A stretch of DNA of 64,000 nucleotides from Thermoplasmata archaeon (GCA_021816725.1 JAKAXD010000006.1:1-64000), one strand, 5' to 3'; positions 8,469 through 18,128 are shown, counted from the stretch's first letter. Numbers and translations: made by a program. Notes: generated by a model not told the origin, from the letters alone.

Positions 8469-10208
8469 GGACCAGTTTCTGATCTTCCTGTACTTAGAAA
8501 GCAAGGATTTTATCTCGTCGTCACTCGTAGCGCTCTCCTCGGGCTCTTCACCTATCCTTCTCCTTACCAGAGCTGGTAAATAATCATCTTCCTTCTTTAG
8601 ACCGAATTTATCGTTCAATTTCTTCTTTTCTTGGATTATGTTTTCTCCTATTTTCATCATTTCTTCTAGAGAGTAATCAAATCCAGTGGCGAGATTCAAA
8701 GCACTCACAACGTCTTCAGGATTGACCTTGGCATAAGAACAAATTATCGCGGAATTGTATACCTGCCTGTAATTTTGCGTATTAATAAGTGTTCTAACTC
8801 TTTCTTCTGTGTCTACGGTCCACCTGTCCCCACTCACTATGCCAATCTGCCTATTGTCAACTCCCATGTCAACCTCGAACATTTCGGCCTGGAGATGGTC
8901 AGCCCCCCTTGAGGAGGTTGCATAGCCCAGTCCCTGAAGTTTAAACGCTCTCGGATCGTGCATGGGAATCTCCAGCTTCTTCACCGTTGCGATTTCGTCC
9001 CTTGAAATACCACGAGAGGTAGCAAAGCGTTCTAGACCATTCTTCAACTCATTCCCTGCTCCCCTCGATTCTGCTATGTCTTCTATCAACTTACTGACTC
9101 CTTTGAATCCATCCTCAAAATATTTCTTGATTGCGGGGTCTGTGATCTTACGTTCCTTCACGAAATAATTCAGCGCAGAGATTATCACGCCGGTACTGAT
9201 TGTATCCATTCCCTTGTCGTTTATTAAGTCATTCCATTCTAGAATGAGATCGAAATTTGTATTTCCCAGTAGAGGCCCAAAACTTGCAACTGTTTCATAT
9301 TCTGGTCCGTCTATCTTCTTGCCGTCCTTGGTGACAGTTCTGCCGCAACCTATTACGCAATTTGCACAATGATAGCTGGTTACTGGATATAACTCATTGA
9401 ATTTCATTGAGCTGAGAGAATCGTAATCAAAATTGTGGTCATTGAAGTAGTTGGCAGGAATGTCACCCATTCCCTGACCCATGTCCATCCATATCATGCT
9501 GCCATTAGTCATCAGACCCTTAGTCAGTGGTGATTCTATCAAGTATGTAGATACCTTTCTGACAAGCTCGAAATATCCTTTCCTATCATGCAATGGTACC
9601 TGCAGGCTGCCCTTAACCGCAATTGCCTTGAGATTCTTTGAACCCATCAGAGCTCCCAGGCCAGTCCTCCCAGCTGCCCTTCCCTCATCATTCATTATGG
9701 AAGAGAACAGGACCCTGTTTTCACCTGCCTTTCCTATGCCCATTACGCTGTATTTCTTCTCCTTTCTGAGTTCTTCTCTCAATGAATAAAAATCTTTGCC
9801 CCAGAGTTCTGGTCTCTTTTGGATCTTAACATGCTCGTCTATAGTAATTACTTCTGGGACATCCGCCCTCCCCTTAACAATGATACCATCATAGCCCGCC
9901 TTCTTTAGTTCATTTCCAAAGAAACCGCCAGAATTTGCTTCCCCGAAAAAGCCTGTTTGTGGGCTCCTAGAAACAATCTCGTGTCTGCCAGAATTAGGGA
10001 AGGGAGTCCCGGTAAGTGGACCAGTAGCGAGGATCAGAGGATTGTCTGGAGAAAATGGATCAGTCAGTCCGCCTAATTTCTCATACAATCTCAGACCAAT
10101 TCCCACCCCCCCAATCCAGTTTCTCCACTCTTCATCTGGAAGTGTATCTTCCCATGTCTCATCAGTATAAAGATTGACGAACAGAAGTCTGTTCCAGTTT
10201 CCTTCCAT
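8463..10208 (-). CDS. Tungsten-containing aldehyde:ferredoxin oxidoreductase
   Basis: 581-aa AOR-family enzyme, close to the usual ~600 aa. The N-terminal domain has the tungstopterin region (TGPLTGTPFPNSGRHEIVSRSP and the GGFFGNELKKAGYDG stretch). The 4Fe-4S ligands are the CANCVIGC cluster in the middle and a distal Cys in AIICSYA. It oxidises aldehydes to acids while reducing ferredoxin in the cytosol. The gene is convergent with the ThDP decarboxylase, whose product would be an aldehyde, which suggests it consumes that aldehyde. Start ATG at 10208. Confidence 0.92.
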   Translation of the reverse strand: MEGNWNRLLFVNLYTDETWEDTLPDEEWRNWIGGVGIGLRLYEKLGGLTDPFSPDNPLILATGPLTGTPFPNSGRHEIVSRSPQTGFFGEANSGGFFGNELKKAGYDGIIVKGRADVPEVITIDEHVKIQKRPELWGKDFYSLREELRKEKKYSVMGIGKAGENRVLFSSIMNDEGRAAGRTGLGALMGSKNLKAIAVKGSLQVPLHDRKGYFELVRKVSTYLIESPLTKGLMTNGSMIWMDMGQGMGDIPANYFNDHNFDYDSLSSMKFNELYPVTSYHCANCVIGCGRTVTKDGKKIDGPEYETVASFGPLLGNTNFDLILEWNDLINDKGMDTISTGVIISALNYFVKERKITDPAIKKYFEDGFKGVSKLIEDIAESRGAGNELKNGLERFATSRGISRDEIATVKKLEIPMHDPRAFKLQGLGYATSSRGADHLQAEMFEVDMGVDNRQIGIVSGDRWTVDTEERVRTLINTQNYRQVYNSAIICSYAKVNPEDVVSALNLATGFDYSLEEMMKIGENIIQEKKKLNDKFGLKKEDDYLPALVRRRIGEEPEESATSDDEIKSLLSKYRKIRNWSL

Positions 10209-10403
10209 CCATCAGTATATTAAAAGCCTAGCTAAATACATTTCCTGGCTAACGATCTCTACCTTCAGTATGCTGGAAATCTTACTATTCAACCTGGCTT
10301 TTACCACAAATCAAATTTCTAGATACGCTGAAGATAGACAATCATACTTACTCACTGTCCGCAGATGTATTCACCCGAACTTGATTTGGAAAATCGCAAT
10401 GAG

Positions 10404-10413
10404 AAATATATAA
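10404..10413 (+). promoter_or_regulatory. TATA box of the MFS transporter gene
   Basis: AAATATATAA centred about 29 bp before the ATG at 10438. Archaeal TATA boxes sit about 25 bp before the start site, so the mRNA would be leaderless or have a few-nt leader. The AOR gene diverges from the other side of this 229-bp region. Confidence 0.6.
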
Positions 10414-10437
10414 GTATTCCTCATCGAATATTCAGTA

Positions 10438-11712
10438 ATGCGAGAAGAGACTCAAAATCTTCCACGCGATAATAGGAGATGGATGGTCCTGGTCGGATTT
10501 ATGCTGATCTCCATGTCTTCTCAGATTATATGGCTCAACTTCGCAGGAATTGTTTCGCCTCAGATGCAGGGTATATTCCATGTTGGTCTAGGCCCAATCA
10601 GCCTTATGTCAGGTTTATGGCCACTGGTTTTCATTCCAATTTCAATTCCAACGGGACTGATGGTTGATAGGTGGGGGTTCAAGAAAGTAGTATCTATAGG
10701 AGGGATTATACTCGTAATATTTTCCTGGTTGAGGTTACTAAGTGGCGGAAATTTCGAGATACTCTTTATATTTCAGAGCCTGGCTGCTATTGGACAACCG
10801 TTTGTATATAACGGAATATCGAAGCTTGCAGGGAACTGGTTTCCAGAAGGTGAACAGGCCCTTGCAAACGGCATAGCAACAATGGGACAGATAATAGGTA
10901 TGGTGATCGCACTCATCCTTGTTCCTCTGATGGTACCTACAGCAGTTTATTCACTTCTCCAGACCAACATAATCGTTGTCTCGCTGATCGTTACGTTCTC
11001 TGTAGCGATCTTCTTTATATTTGCGAAAGAGAATCCAGGGGTAGCACCTGAAGGCCAAGCTGTTATAGAGAAAGCGGGCTCGCAGATCAAACACTTGCTG
11101 AAGATTAAAAACATTGTCTTGCTAATGTTTATGTTCCTGATTGGAGTTGGAATATTCAGTGGGCTAATACAATGGGTGGAGGCCATTTTATTCTCAAAAG
11201 GAATCTCATCATTAGACGGCGGACTTGATGGGGCAATCATACTTATAAGCGGAATCTTCGGAATGGTCATAGTTCCGCTGCTCGCTGACAAATATTCAAA
11301 ACTGAAGCAGGTAGCCGTAGTAAACGCGATCATTGTAACGGTGATGCTATTCCTCTTCAGTCTGAGGGTAAATTTTCTGTATTACATAGTCATAGGGGCA
11401 ATCCTTGGTTTTACTCTACTCTCACTTGCTCCCATTGTCCTTCAAATATCACTGGAAACTGCTGGAAAGGAACGAGCGGGAACTGCGGCCAGCGCCATCT
11501 GGATGGCTTCCCAGGTAGGGGCTCTTCTCTTTATCCTCATCATGCCAGCTCTAAGTACATTCCAGATGAGTTTGAATTTCCTGCCGTCAGATCAATGGTT
11601 CATTTCCCTTACTTTTGTTGCAATAACAATGTTAGCAGCGGTAATTCTTGCCTTTATGCTTGATGACACCAGAAAGGTAAGAGGGGTGCAGAAAGCGGTT
11701 AAGGAAAACTAG
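10438..11712 (+). CDS. Major facilitator superfamily transporter
   Basis: 424 aa with twelve predicted membrane helices and a central hydrophilic loop (residues about 195-220). The MFS loop 2-3 signature is recognisable as GLMVDRWGFKKV (the G-x-x-x-D-R-x-G-[RK] pattern). There is no signal peptide; helix 1 starts at residue 15 after a charged N-terminus. Its position between the AOR gene (divergent) and the FGGY kinase (convergent) suggests uptake of the carboxylate or polyol that this island degrades, but substrate specificity cannot be read from the sequence. Confidence 0.85.
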   Translation: MREETQNLPRDNRRWMVLVGFMLISMSSQIIWLNFAGIVSPQMQGIFHVGLGPISLMSGLWPLVFIPISIPTGLMVDRWGFKKVVSIGGIILVIFSWLRLLSGGNFEILFIFQSLAAIGQPFVYNGISKLAGNWFPEGEQALANGIATMGQIIGMVIALILVPLMVPTAVYSLLQTNIIVVSLIVTFSVAIFFIFAKENPGVAPEGQAVIEKAGSQIKHLLKIKNIVLLMFMFLIGVGIFSGLIQWVEAILFSKGISSLDGGLDGAIILISGIFGMVIVPLLADKYSKLKQVAVVNAIIVTVMLFLFSLRVNFLYYIVIGAILGFTLLSLAPIVLQISLETAGKERAGTAASAIWMASQVGALLFILIMPALSTFQMSLNFLPSDQWFISLTFVAITMLAAVILAFMLDDTRKVRGVQKAVKEN

Positions 11713-11715
11713 GAT

Positions 11716-13278
11716 TTACCCATAAGCAACTTTCCTAGAAAGCCTAGCCATATTGCTCTCTTTCAGATTTCTCTTGTTGCTTTTATAATACGCTATGAAC
11801 TGTCCAAATTCGCGTTCGTAATACAAATTGTCATCCTTGTCTGGAAGATAATCTACAAAAGGTTCGCCAAGGCTCGATAGTTCTGAGAATCTCATCCTGT
11901 TTAAACCCACAGCAGCCATCATTGCCGCACCTACGACTGTTGAGAATCTTGGATCACTGACAACTCTTATCTTTCTCCCAAGAACGCTTGCAAATATTTT
12001 TGCTCTAGCCGGAGACAGAGCACCTCCCCCACTCATGTACAATTCCTGTATTCTCTGTCCAGTGAATCTTTCAACAGAATTGAACAACCACTTGGAATTA
12101 AGTGCAACGCCTTCCATTACGGACCTGACCATATCCCCCTTGGTATTATCCAGTGAGAGATTGTAAAAACCACCTCTAACATATGGGTCTTCTATTGGTG
12201 CCCTCTCTCCAAACAGCCACGGTAAGAATAAGAGACCATTGGAACCTGACCTGGACTCAGAAGCTAACTTCTCGATAACTGCATACTTATCCTCTCCCTT
12301 AATTTCCATAAAATTCGAGATGAATTCCATGCAGTTGCCTGAGTTCTCCTGCTCGGCCGCAATAAAATATTTTCCGGGAATTCCACTCGGCAGAGAAGCA
12401 ATGTTATGGAATATATCGGTCTTCTTAAATGGTACGTGAGAAGTTATCCAAGAAGAAGTACCGTTGTAAATGAGCGATTTGAAGTCTTCGATGCAACCCG
12501 ACCCTATCAGGGAACAAGCCATGTCTCCACAACCCGAAATAACTTTTGTTTCTCCTATCCCAAGCTTGCCTCTTATCTCGTAATTCAATGTTCCGACGAC
12601 GTCAGTAGGCTTGATCACTTCAGGAAGTTTCTCCGACGATATACCCGACATCCTCAGCAGTTTACTGTCGTAAACAACATTGTTTGCATCCCTGTTGTCA
12701 GTTGACCAAAGAAGCGCTATGTTGTCCCATGAAGCTCTAAAATTCCCAGTGAGCCTGGCGGCTATGTAGTCTTTTGGCTCCATGAATTTATAAGTCTTTT
12801 CATAAAGATCTGGAAGTTCCCTTTTTATGTATAGTATGTGGGCCAGAGAATCCTTGCCGGAGTGTGCCGGGGCACCTCCCGTTTTTCTCAGCCACCTGAC
12901 CAGCTTATCGATCCTATAGCCAGAAAGCGACGGAAAGCCTGATGTGAGCCTGTCTATTTCTTCACTGCCTCTTGTATCCATCCATATTATTGCATCTCCG
13001 AGCGCATTCCCATTCCTATCTACAGGGATAGTGCCTGACCATTGACCCGTAAGCCCTATCCCCTTTATTTCTAAACCTTTAGAATCGGCTACAAGTTCCT
13101 GAACTCCGTCCATAACAGAATCAAACCATTCTTGCGGATTCTGAACGGCACTCCCTCCTTTTTCTATCTTAAGCTGGTATTCCCTGGTTGTCTTGCCAAC
13201 TGTAACCTTGTCTATGCTCACAAGACCTAGCTTTACGGAGGACGTGCCCAGGTCTATTCCTATGAATGCATCCTTCAT
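11716..13278 (-). CDS. FGGY-family carbohydrate kinase (xylulokinase-like)
   Basis: About 520 aa. The N-terminal ATPase motif is GIDLGTSSVKLGLV, the catalytic-region GQWSGTIPVD follows, and the C-terminal adenosine motif is MSGGGALSPARAKIFAS, all typical of the xylulose/glycerol/gluconate kinase family. The ATG at 13278 is preferred because it leaves only 10 bp after the upstream stop and puts the ATPase motif at the N-terminus; an upstream in-frame start at 13311 would overlap that gene. It phosphorylates a sugar or polyol with ATP. It is co-transcribed with the S1P-lyase-like PLP gene, so the substrate may be an amino-polyol or a product of that enzyme. Confidence 0.88.
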   Translation of the reverse strand: MKDAFIGIDLGTSSVKLGLVSIDKVTVGKTTREYQLKIEKGGSAVQNPQEWFDSVMDGVQELVADSKGLEIKGIGLTGQWSGTIPVDRNGNALGDAIIWMDTRGSEEIDRLTSGFPSLSGYRIDKLVRWLRKTGGAPAHSGKDSLAHILYIKRELPDLYEKTYKFMEPKDYIAARLTGNFRASWDNIALLWSTDNRDANNVVYDSKLLRMSGISSEKLPEVIKPTDVVGTLNYEIRGKLGIGETKVISGCGDMACSLIGSGCIEDFKSLIYNGTSSWITSHVPFKKTDIFHNIASLPSGIPGKYFIAAEQENSGNCMEFISNFMEIKGEDKYAVIEKLASESRSGSNGLLFLPWLFGERAPIEDPYVRGGFYNLSLDNTKGDMVRSVMEGVALNSKWLFNSVERFTGQRIQELYMSGGGALSPARAKIFASVLGRKIRVVSDPRFSTVVGAAMMAAVGLNRMRFSELSSLGEPFVDYLPDKDDNLYYEREFGQFIAYYKSNKRNLKESNMARLSRKVAYG

Positions 13279-13288
13279 TAAGACACCA

Positions 13289-14683
13289 TCATTGACTGTA
13301 GAGCCACTCAACCACGCTCTTCAGGAATACATCAGTTGACTCCTTAGGGAGGGCTGAGGCCATCCCATAAATTGGTGCCATTGATGATGATTTCACTTTA
13401 CCGTTCCTGACATCATTTACAGAACTTTCAATATCATCTACAAACTTCTCCTTTACACCGTCAAGGGTATGTCTGTGAGTCAATGCTATGTGGAATCCTG
13501 CAGGATTTGAAAGACCATTTAGCATCCACCCCTTCTTTGTCATAGCCTCCCATATTAGATATGGATCCATTTCATCTGACAAAGTTGCTATAACCCATAA
13601 TGGGTCACCTGCTAACTTCACTCCTGAAATACTTTTAATGGATTTTTTTATGAAATCTCCGGTGTCCAGAATTTTCTTAGCCTCCTTTCGGTAACCCTCT
13701 CTCCCCAGCAATAACATGGCAGCCCACGCCGCCACGATAGGATAACCTGGTCTGCTACCCAGAAGTGTGGGTGTGAAATATATACCCCCCTGCCAGGATG
13801 CATTTGCATAGATTTGATTCCTAAAGTATTCTCCATCTCTGTACAGTACTACCGATGTACCCTTGGGGGCATATCCATATTTATGGGTATCCATTGATAT
13901 TGAAGTGACCCCTTCAACAGAGAAATCAAATTTCTTGAATCTGTAACCGGAGTCTCTGACAAATGGATCAATGAAACCACCAAGACAAGCATCTACGTGC
14001 ATCCCTACATTCTTATCTTCAGCTATCTCTGCAAGTTCCTCTATTGGATCAAACGTCCCGAATGGGAAATTTGGCACTGAACCAACAATTCCAATAGTGT
14101 TTGCATTCACTTTTTCCTTAGCCATCTCAACGTTAGCCATGAATCCTTCATCAGTGCCAATAATTACCGGTTTAATGGAGAAATACTCGCACGCCTTGAG
14201 GAATGATGGATGCGCGGTGGAAGGAAGGATTATCTCTGGTTCCACTATCCCTTTTATTTTCTTAAAGTAATCTCGATACGTTTTCATTGCAAGCAGTATA
14301 CTTTCCGTTCCGCCAGACGAGACGGCACCTCTCACACCATCTCCACCATTCATCAACGAAGAAGACATTGCAACTATTTCCCTTTCAAATTTGGGAATAC
14401 TTGGCCATATGTCAGGATGCAGTGCATTTGTCTGTGATACTATGTGGTATAATTTTTCATAAAAAGTTAACAGAGGTTCGTCGCCATAGTAGACTGCACC
14501 GGAAACCTTCCCTTGTCTCCAGGACGTATTCTCCTTTATTGCAAATTTGGATAAGATGTCGAGTAATGCCTCCTCTCCAACACCTTTCTCTGGCATCTTT
14601 GAGAGATTAGATTCTGCAGAATCGTAAGGTTTAAGCTCCGTTTGTAGTTCCTTTAACACGGAATCAAAATTTATTCCGTCCAT
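13289..14683 (-). CDS. PLP-dependent lyase/decarboxylase, sphingosine-1-phosphate-lyase-like
   Basis: Fold-type I PLP enzyme of the group II decarboxylase superfamily. The N-terminal half reads like S1P lyase rather than glutamate decarboxylase: GKVSGAVYYGDEPL, the LHPDIWPSIPKFE stretch and SSGGTESILLAMKTYRDY. The PLP lysine is in SMDTHKYGYAPKG. S1P lyase cleaves a phosphorylated long-chain amino alcohol to an aldehyde and phosphoethanolamine; bacterial and archaeal relatives have other or unknown substrates. The ATG at 14683 is chosen because the longer frame begins with TTG (14722) inside the promoter region. Ten bp separate it from the FGGY kinase, so the two probably act together. Confidence 0.8.
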   Translation of the reverse strand: MDGINFDSVLKELQTELKPYDSAESNLSKMPEKGVGEEALLDILSKFAIKENTSWRQGKVSGAVYYGDEPLLTFYEKLYHIVSQTNALHPDIWPSIPKFEREIVAMSSSLMNGGDGVRGAVSSGGTESILLAMKTYRDYFKKIKGIVEPEIILPSTAHPSFLKACEYFSIKPVIIGTDEGFMANVEMAKEKVNANTIGIVGSVPNFPFGTFDPIEELAEIAEDKNVGMHVDACLGGFIDPFVRDSGYRFKKFDFSVEGVTSISMDTHKYGYAPKGTSVVLYRDGEYFRNQIYANASWQGGIYFTPTLLGSRPGYPIVAAWAAMLLLGREGYRKEAKKILDTGDFIKKSIKSISGVKLAGDPLWVIATLSDEMDPYLIWEAMTKKGWMLNGLSNPAGFHIALTHRHTLDGVKEKFVDDIESSVNDVRNGKVKSSSMAPIYGMASALPKESTDVFLKSVVEWLYSQ

Positions 14684-14805
14684 AATGTTATGATTGATTT
14701 TTCCGTATTTTAACCTTCTCAAACAAATGAGTCTTGGTTTCCTTTGCAGATTGTTGAGAAATTCAGTATAGGAATCCTGGTAATGTCAGGCTATGATAAG
14801 ATAGC

Positions 14806-14814
14806 TATAAATAT
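14806..14814 (+). promoter_or_regulatory. TATA box of the secreted phosphoesterase gene
   Basis: TATAAATAT is centred 27 bp before the ATG at 14837. This fixes that ATG as the start and rules out an upstream in-frame TTG at 14744, which precedes the TATA box. Confidence 0.6.
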
Positions 14815-14836
14815 TAAACAGACCATATTTGTTTGG

Positions 14837-16261
14837 ATGAAGAAATTTGTCATTCTCGTCGTTATTATCGTCTCAATAATAGTTATCCTTCCTGCCGTCA
14901 GCGGCTCCCTTTTCCAGCCAGTTGAAAAGACTCCGATAAAGCACGTCATAAATATCTTCTTTGAAAACCATACTTTTGACAACTTCTTCGGCATATATCC
15001 GGAAAATCCATCTTCAACTCAACAACCCATTATCAATAATATTTCTAGGCCGCTCAATCTCTTGAACGACACTGCCTTAATGGGCAATCTAACGGCTATA
15101 CCGACAGGAACTTTCAGCACACCTGATCCGATAGAAGGGTATACAGCATACCACATTGACTGGAATCATGGCAAGATGAATGGCTGGCTCCAGGGGAGCG
15201 GACCAAATTCCTTGACTTACTACACATCTGCCCAGCTTGGCCCGTTATGGGATTTGGCAGAAGAGTATGGCATAGCGGAAAACTATTATGCCCCACGGAT
15301 TTCTGAGAGCGCTCCAAACACCCTTTATTACCTTGCTGGATTTTCACCGGTGTTCAACGACTATGGACCACCACCTTCCATACCCATAAATGAAACAATA
15401 TTTGGCGAGATGAGCAAATACAACATACCTTGGGGAGTATACGTGAGCGGTGACTCCAAGAGTTTTGACATGTCAAATTATATCCAGGGAATTGGATCCT
15501 TTTCAAGCAATATCAACAGCTGGAATACATTCATCCAGCAACTGAACAACGGAACTCTCCCATCAGTTAGTTATGTGTTTTCCCAAGGTGGCAACGGTTA
15601 TGACATGGGAGCACCCGGCAGTTTACTAAAGGGCGAACTCTGGCTAATCTCCTTGATTAACCACATAGAGGAAAGCCCCATATGGAGTAGTACCGCCATT
15701 TTCATAACTTGGGACGATCCAGGAGGATATTACGATCAAGTTTCTCCCCCTACGCTGGATGGCAACCAGCTAGGCATGAGACTCCCACTGATTGTTATCT
15801 CGCCTTTCTCAAAGGAGGATTATGTTTCTAACACGCTACTCACTCACTCCTCTATCCTTGCATTCATAGATTATAACTGGGGCATTCCGGCGCTCAACGG
15901 TTTTGTTTCTGACGTAAATGTTCCATTGGACTTCTTCGACTTCAATACTGCGAGAGCCCCAATGACATTCAACTTTGGCAGCGTTATTACAGTGCCTACT
16001 GATCCAAATTTTAATCTTTCCTTGAACCAAGCCGCATTGAACCTGTCCAGCACATTTCCAGTGAGCCTCCAAGAGCCTTTGGATTCGCTGCACTATGCCA
16101 GACAAGGCGCGATGAACTTCACGCTCTCATCTATTGGAGCAGGAGTTCTTGTGAAGGAGGATGTGACCCTATCCCCCTTCTATGCATCACCATACTTCCT
16201 ACTGGTTCTAATCATAGTAGCGGCCGTGATAGCTGTGTTAACGCCAAGGAGGAAGATCTGA
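14837..16261 (+). CDS. Secreted, membrane-anchored phosphoesterase (phospholipase C / acid phosphatase family)
   Basis: Starts MKKFVILVVIIVSI, a signal peptide, and ends with a hydrophobic anchor (FLLVLIIVAAVIAVL) and basic tail, so it is displayed outside the cell. The mature domain has the PF04185-type start HVINIFFENHTFDNFFGIYP, the conserved SESAPNTLYYLAG region, and the metal-binding FITWDDPGGYYDQVSPP. Family members hydrolyse phospholipid head groups or phosphomonoesters at acid pH. It diverges from the kinase-lyase pair and abuts a membrane protein gene (the TGA is directly followed by ATG). The longer frame beginning at a TTG (14744) is rejected because the TATA box lies inside it. 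Confidence 0.85.
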   Translation: MKKFVILVVIIVSIIVILPAVSGSLFQPVEKTPIKHVINIFFENHTFDNFFGIYPENPSSTQQPIINNISRPLNLLNDTALMGNLTAIPTGTFSTPDPIEGYTAYHIDWNHGKMNGWLQGSGPNSLTYYTSAQLGPLWDLAEEYGIAENYYAPRISESAPNTLYYLAGFSPVFNDYGPPPSIPINETIFGEMSKYNIPWGVYVSGDSKSFDMSNYIQGIGSFSSNINSWNTFIQQLNNGTLPSVSYVFSQGGNGYDMGAPGSLLKGELWLISLINHIEESPIWSSTAIFITWDDPGGYYDQVSPPTLDGNQLGMRLPLIVISPFSKEDYVSNTLLTHSSILAFIDYNWGIPALNGFVSDVNVPLDFFDFNTARAPMTFNFGSVITVPTDPNFNLSLNQAALNLSSTFPVSLQEPLDSLHYARQGAMNFTLSSIGAGVLVKEDVTLSPFYASPYFLLVLIIVAAVIAVLTPRRKI

Positions 16262-16831
16262 ATGAACGCTAGAATGGAACAAGGAAGAGGAAGTATCATC
16301 TCCGGCCTTGTCAGAGGATCGTTCCCTGCGGCTATTCTTACCACAGGTATAGTGTTCACATTTGGGTATGCCACAGGAGTGATTTTTACAATCGGAGACA
16401 CAAGACAACTGATACCGGTATTTGCGGGGATCATCACTGGGTCCATACTGTTTTCAATACTAGGTTTTGTCATTAAGACCAATAAACTGAACCTCCTGAC
16501 TCTCACCCTACTTTCAGTGCTATTCTTGGTAGTAGCATACGTTATCATGTTTCTTAACTCTCTTGTGATCGATAATACAAATTTCCTGATCATTTCGTTT
16601 CTCATGTCGTCTCCTGCGATGGCTGTGTCCCAGTTAATGGGGCTTTCATCAAAAAGTTACTCCGTTTTATCCAAAGTTAGCTTTGGTGCTGTGCAAGCAG
16701 TACTTATCATTCTACTCGTCTTCGTCTTCTCGCTTGAGTATGAACTACATGGACAAGTAAATTTGTATTTTGGACCGCTCATATTCCTGCTCCTCTCCAT
16801 CATCTATCTCGCCTTGGTGAAAGTCGTGTGA
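16262..16831 (+). CDS. Multi-pass membrane protein, unknown function
   Basis: 189 aa, with six probable membrane helices (about 17-40, 50-70, 77-97, 103-122, 137-158, 165-188) and very few charged residues. It starts at the ATG directly after the phosphoesterase stop codon, so the two are one operon. No recognised motif. A partner or chaperone of the exported phosphoesterase is a guess from position only. Confidence 0.65.
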   Translation: MNARMEQGRGSIISGLVRGSFPAAILTTGIVFTFGYATGVIFTIGDTRQLIPVFAGIITGSILFSILGFVIKTNKLNLLTLTLLSVLFLVVAYVIMFLNSLVIDNTNFLIISFLMSSPAMAVSQLMGLSSKSYSVLSKVSFGAVQAVLIILLVFVFSLEYELHGQVNLYFGPLIFLLLSIIYLALVKVV

Positions 16832-16956
16832 TAATTTAACCGTTCATCTTACGCATTTTCAATATGTAACGACTTCCTTCGGCAATTGGCTCTACTTCCC
16901 ATATATATTCTTAAAAAACAATTTGAATAGTCGAAGATAATCTGTTGTAGAAATAT

Positions 16957-17472
16957 ATGACGCCTCAGTGGATAGTTTTCTTTGACCTTGATGGGACCCT
17001 TTGGGATCACCTTGACATAAGTGCGACCAATCCTCCATTTAAAAGAATTTCTGATTCGTCAATCTTGGACTCTATGGGGGTGAAAATATCAATGTTACCG
17101 GGAGCAGTCGATTTTATAAGGTGGGTGCGGTCTAACAACGGCATCATCTCGACATGCAGTTGGAATGAGTATGACAAGGCCATGGATGCCTTGAAGTGCT
17201 TTGGTTTAGAGAAACTGTTTGATTTTCATAAAATATCCACCAACCCGAACAAGTTTCAGCTCATGGAACAGGTGCTAGAAGCCCTGAGTAAAGAAAATAT
17301 TTCAATTGACAAAGAAAGACTCTTTTACATTGATGATAGGGACATTCACATCAAGGATGTCAAAGAGAGATTTCCAGATATGAAATTCTTCAATATATGG
17401 AAGAACGGGCTTGATTTTGAGGATGTGAAAAGAGGAATTTCTTTCAGACTGGAAGAATCTAAGGACCATTGA
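16957..17472 (+). CDS. HAD-superfamily phosphatase (MDP-1-like)
   Basis: 171 aa. HAD motif I is FFDLDGTLWDH (nucleophile and general acid Asp), motif II the CSWNEYD region and motif IV the FYIDDRDIHI stretch. The layout without a large cap matches magnesium-dependent phosphatase-1 proteins, which dephosphorylate small metabolites or protein phosphotyrosine. It starts with ATG after a 125-bp gap and is followed 47 bp later by an SCP2-domain gene in the same direction. Confidence 0.8.
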   Translation: MTPQWIVFFDLDGTLWDHLDISATNPPFKRISDSSILDSMGVKISMLPGAVDFIRWVRSNNGIISTCSWNEYDKAMDALKCFGLEKLFDFHKISTNPNKFQLMEQVLEALSKENISIDKERLFYIDDRDIHIKDVKERFPDMKFFNIWKNGLDFEDVKRGISFRLEESKDH

Positions 17473-17519
17473 AATGATGGAACGTCAAAATGTTAATATC
17501 AGACTGTTGATTGAAAGGT

Positions 17520-17942
17520 ATGGCAGAGAAGCTTCTGTTTCCATCGGAGAGCTGGATAATGGATTACTGCTCAAGGCTGTCAAATTCTACTGAATACAAC
17601 AGGCTTGGGTTGGGGTGGCATGATCCCATTCAGTTCAAGATAACCGACTTGGAAAATGTCAAGGTTGAACCTGGATTTAGATCATTTGTGCTTGACCTGA
17701 ATGATGGCAGGTGCAACGGATATCATCTTATAGATGAAGATTCAGAAAGCGCTCCTATTGTTCTTTATTCCTCATATTCTGATTGGAAGAGGATATTGGA
17801 AGGTAAGGTAAATCCAACTCAGGCGATGCTCAATGGAATTCTCAAGGTAAAGGGGAACATAGTGTTGCTTATGAAGTATGCAGCTGCTGCTACTGAAATG
17901 GTGAAAGTAGCTGGGAAAATAGATACAGAGTTCAGAGCATGA
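17520..17942 (+). CDS. SCP2 sterol-carrier-like lipid-binding domain protein
   Basis: 140 aa. The C-terminal two-thirds fit the SCP2 fold: the GRCNGYHLIDE beta segment, the SDWKRILEGKVNPTQAMLNG helix, then KVKGNIVLLMKY. SCP2 domains bind long-chain hydrophobic molecules in the cytosol. ATG at 17520 is preferred over an in-frame TTG at 17511; a TATA-like GTTAATATC at about 17490 fits a near-leaderless message from there. The ligand is unknown; archaeal ether lipids or their precursors are candidates. Confidence 0.75.
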   Translation: MAEKLLFPSESWIMDYCSRLSNSTEYNRLGLGWHDPIQFKITDLENVKVEPGFRSFVLDLNDGRCNGYHLIDEDSESAPIVLYSSYSDWKRILEGKVNPTQAMLNGILKVKGNIVLLMKYAAAATEMVKVAGKIDTEFRA

Positions 17943-18128
17943 CACATCTGAAATATCTGCAGACCTCTTACATTACCTATTCTCTATTCCTTCAAGGCCC
18001 GCCTCGGGAGATTTGATCCGCTATTATTCCCAGTGACCTCTGAGACCTGATTCCTTGTCTTGTATGGAATAAAATAATCCTGCTTTCTTGCCTCCCAAAT
18101 TTTTAATAATTTTCGAGTATCTCATTCT

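Noticed and set aside
14744-14836. Longer N-terminus for the secreted phosphoesterase
   Set aside because: It begins with TTG and would put the TATA box inside the coding sequence; the ATG at 14837 directly starts a signal peptide.
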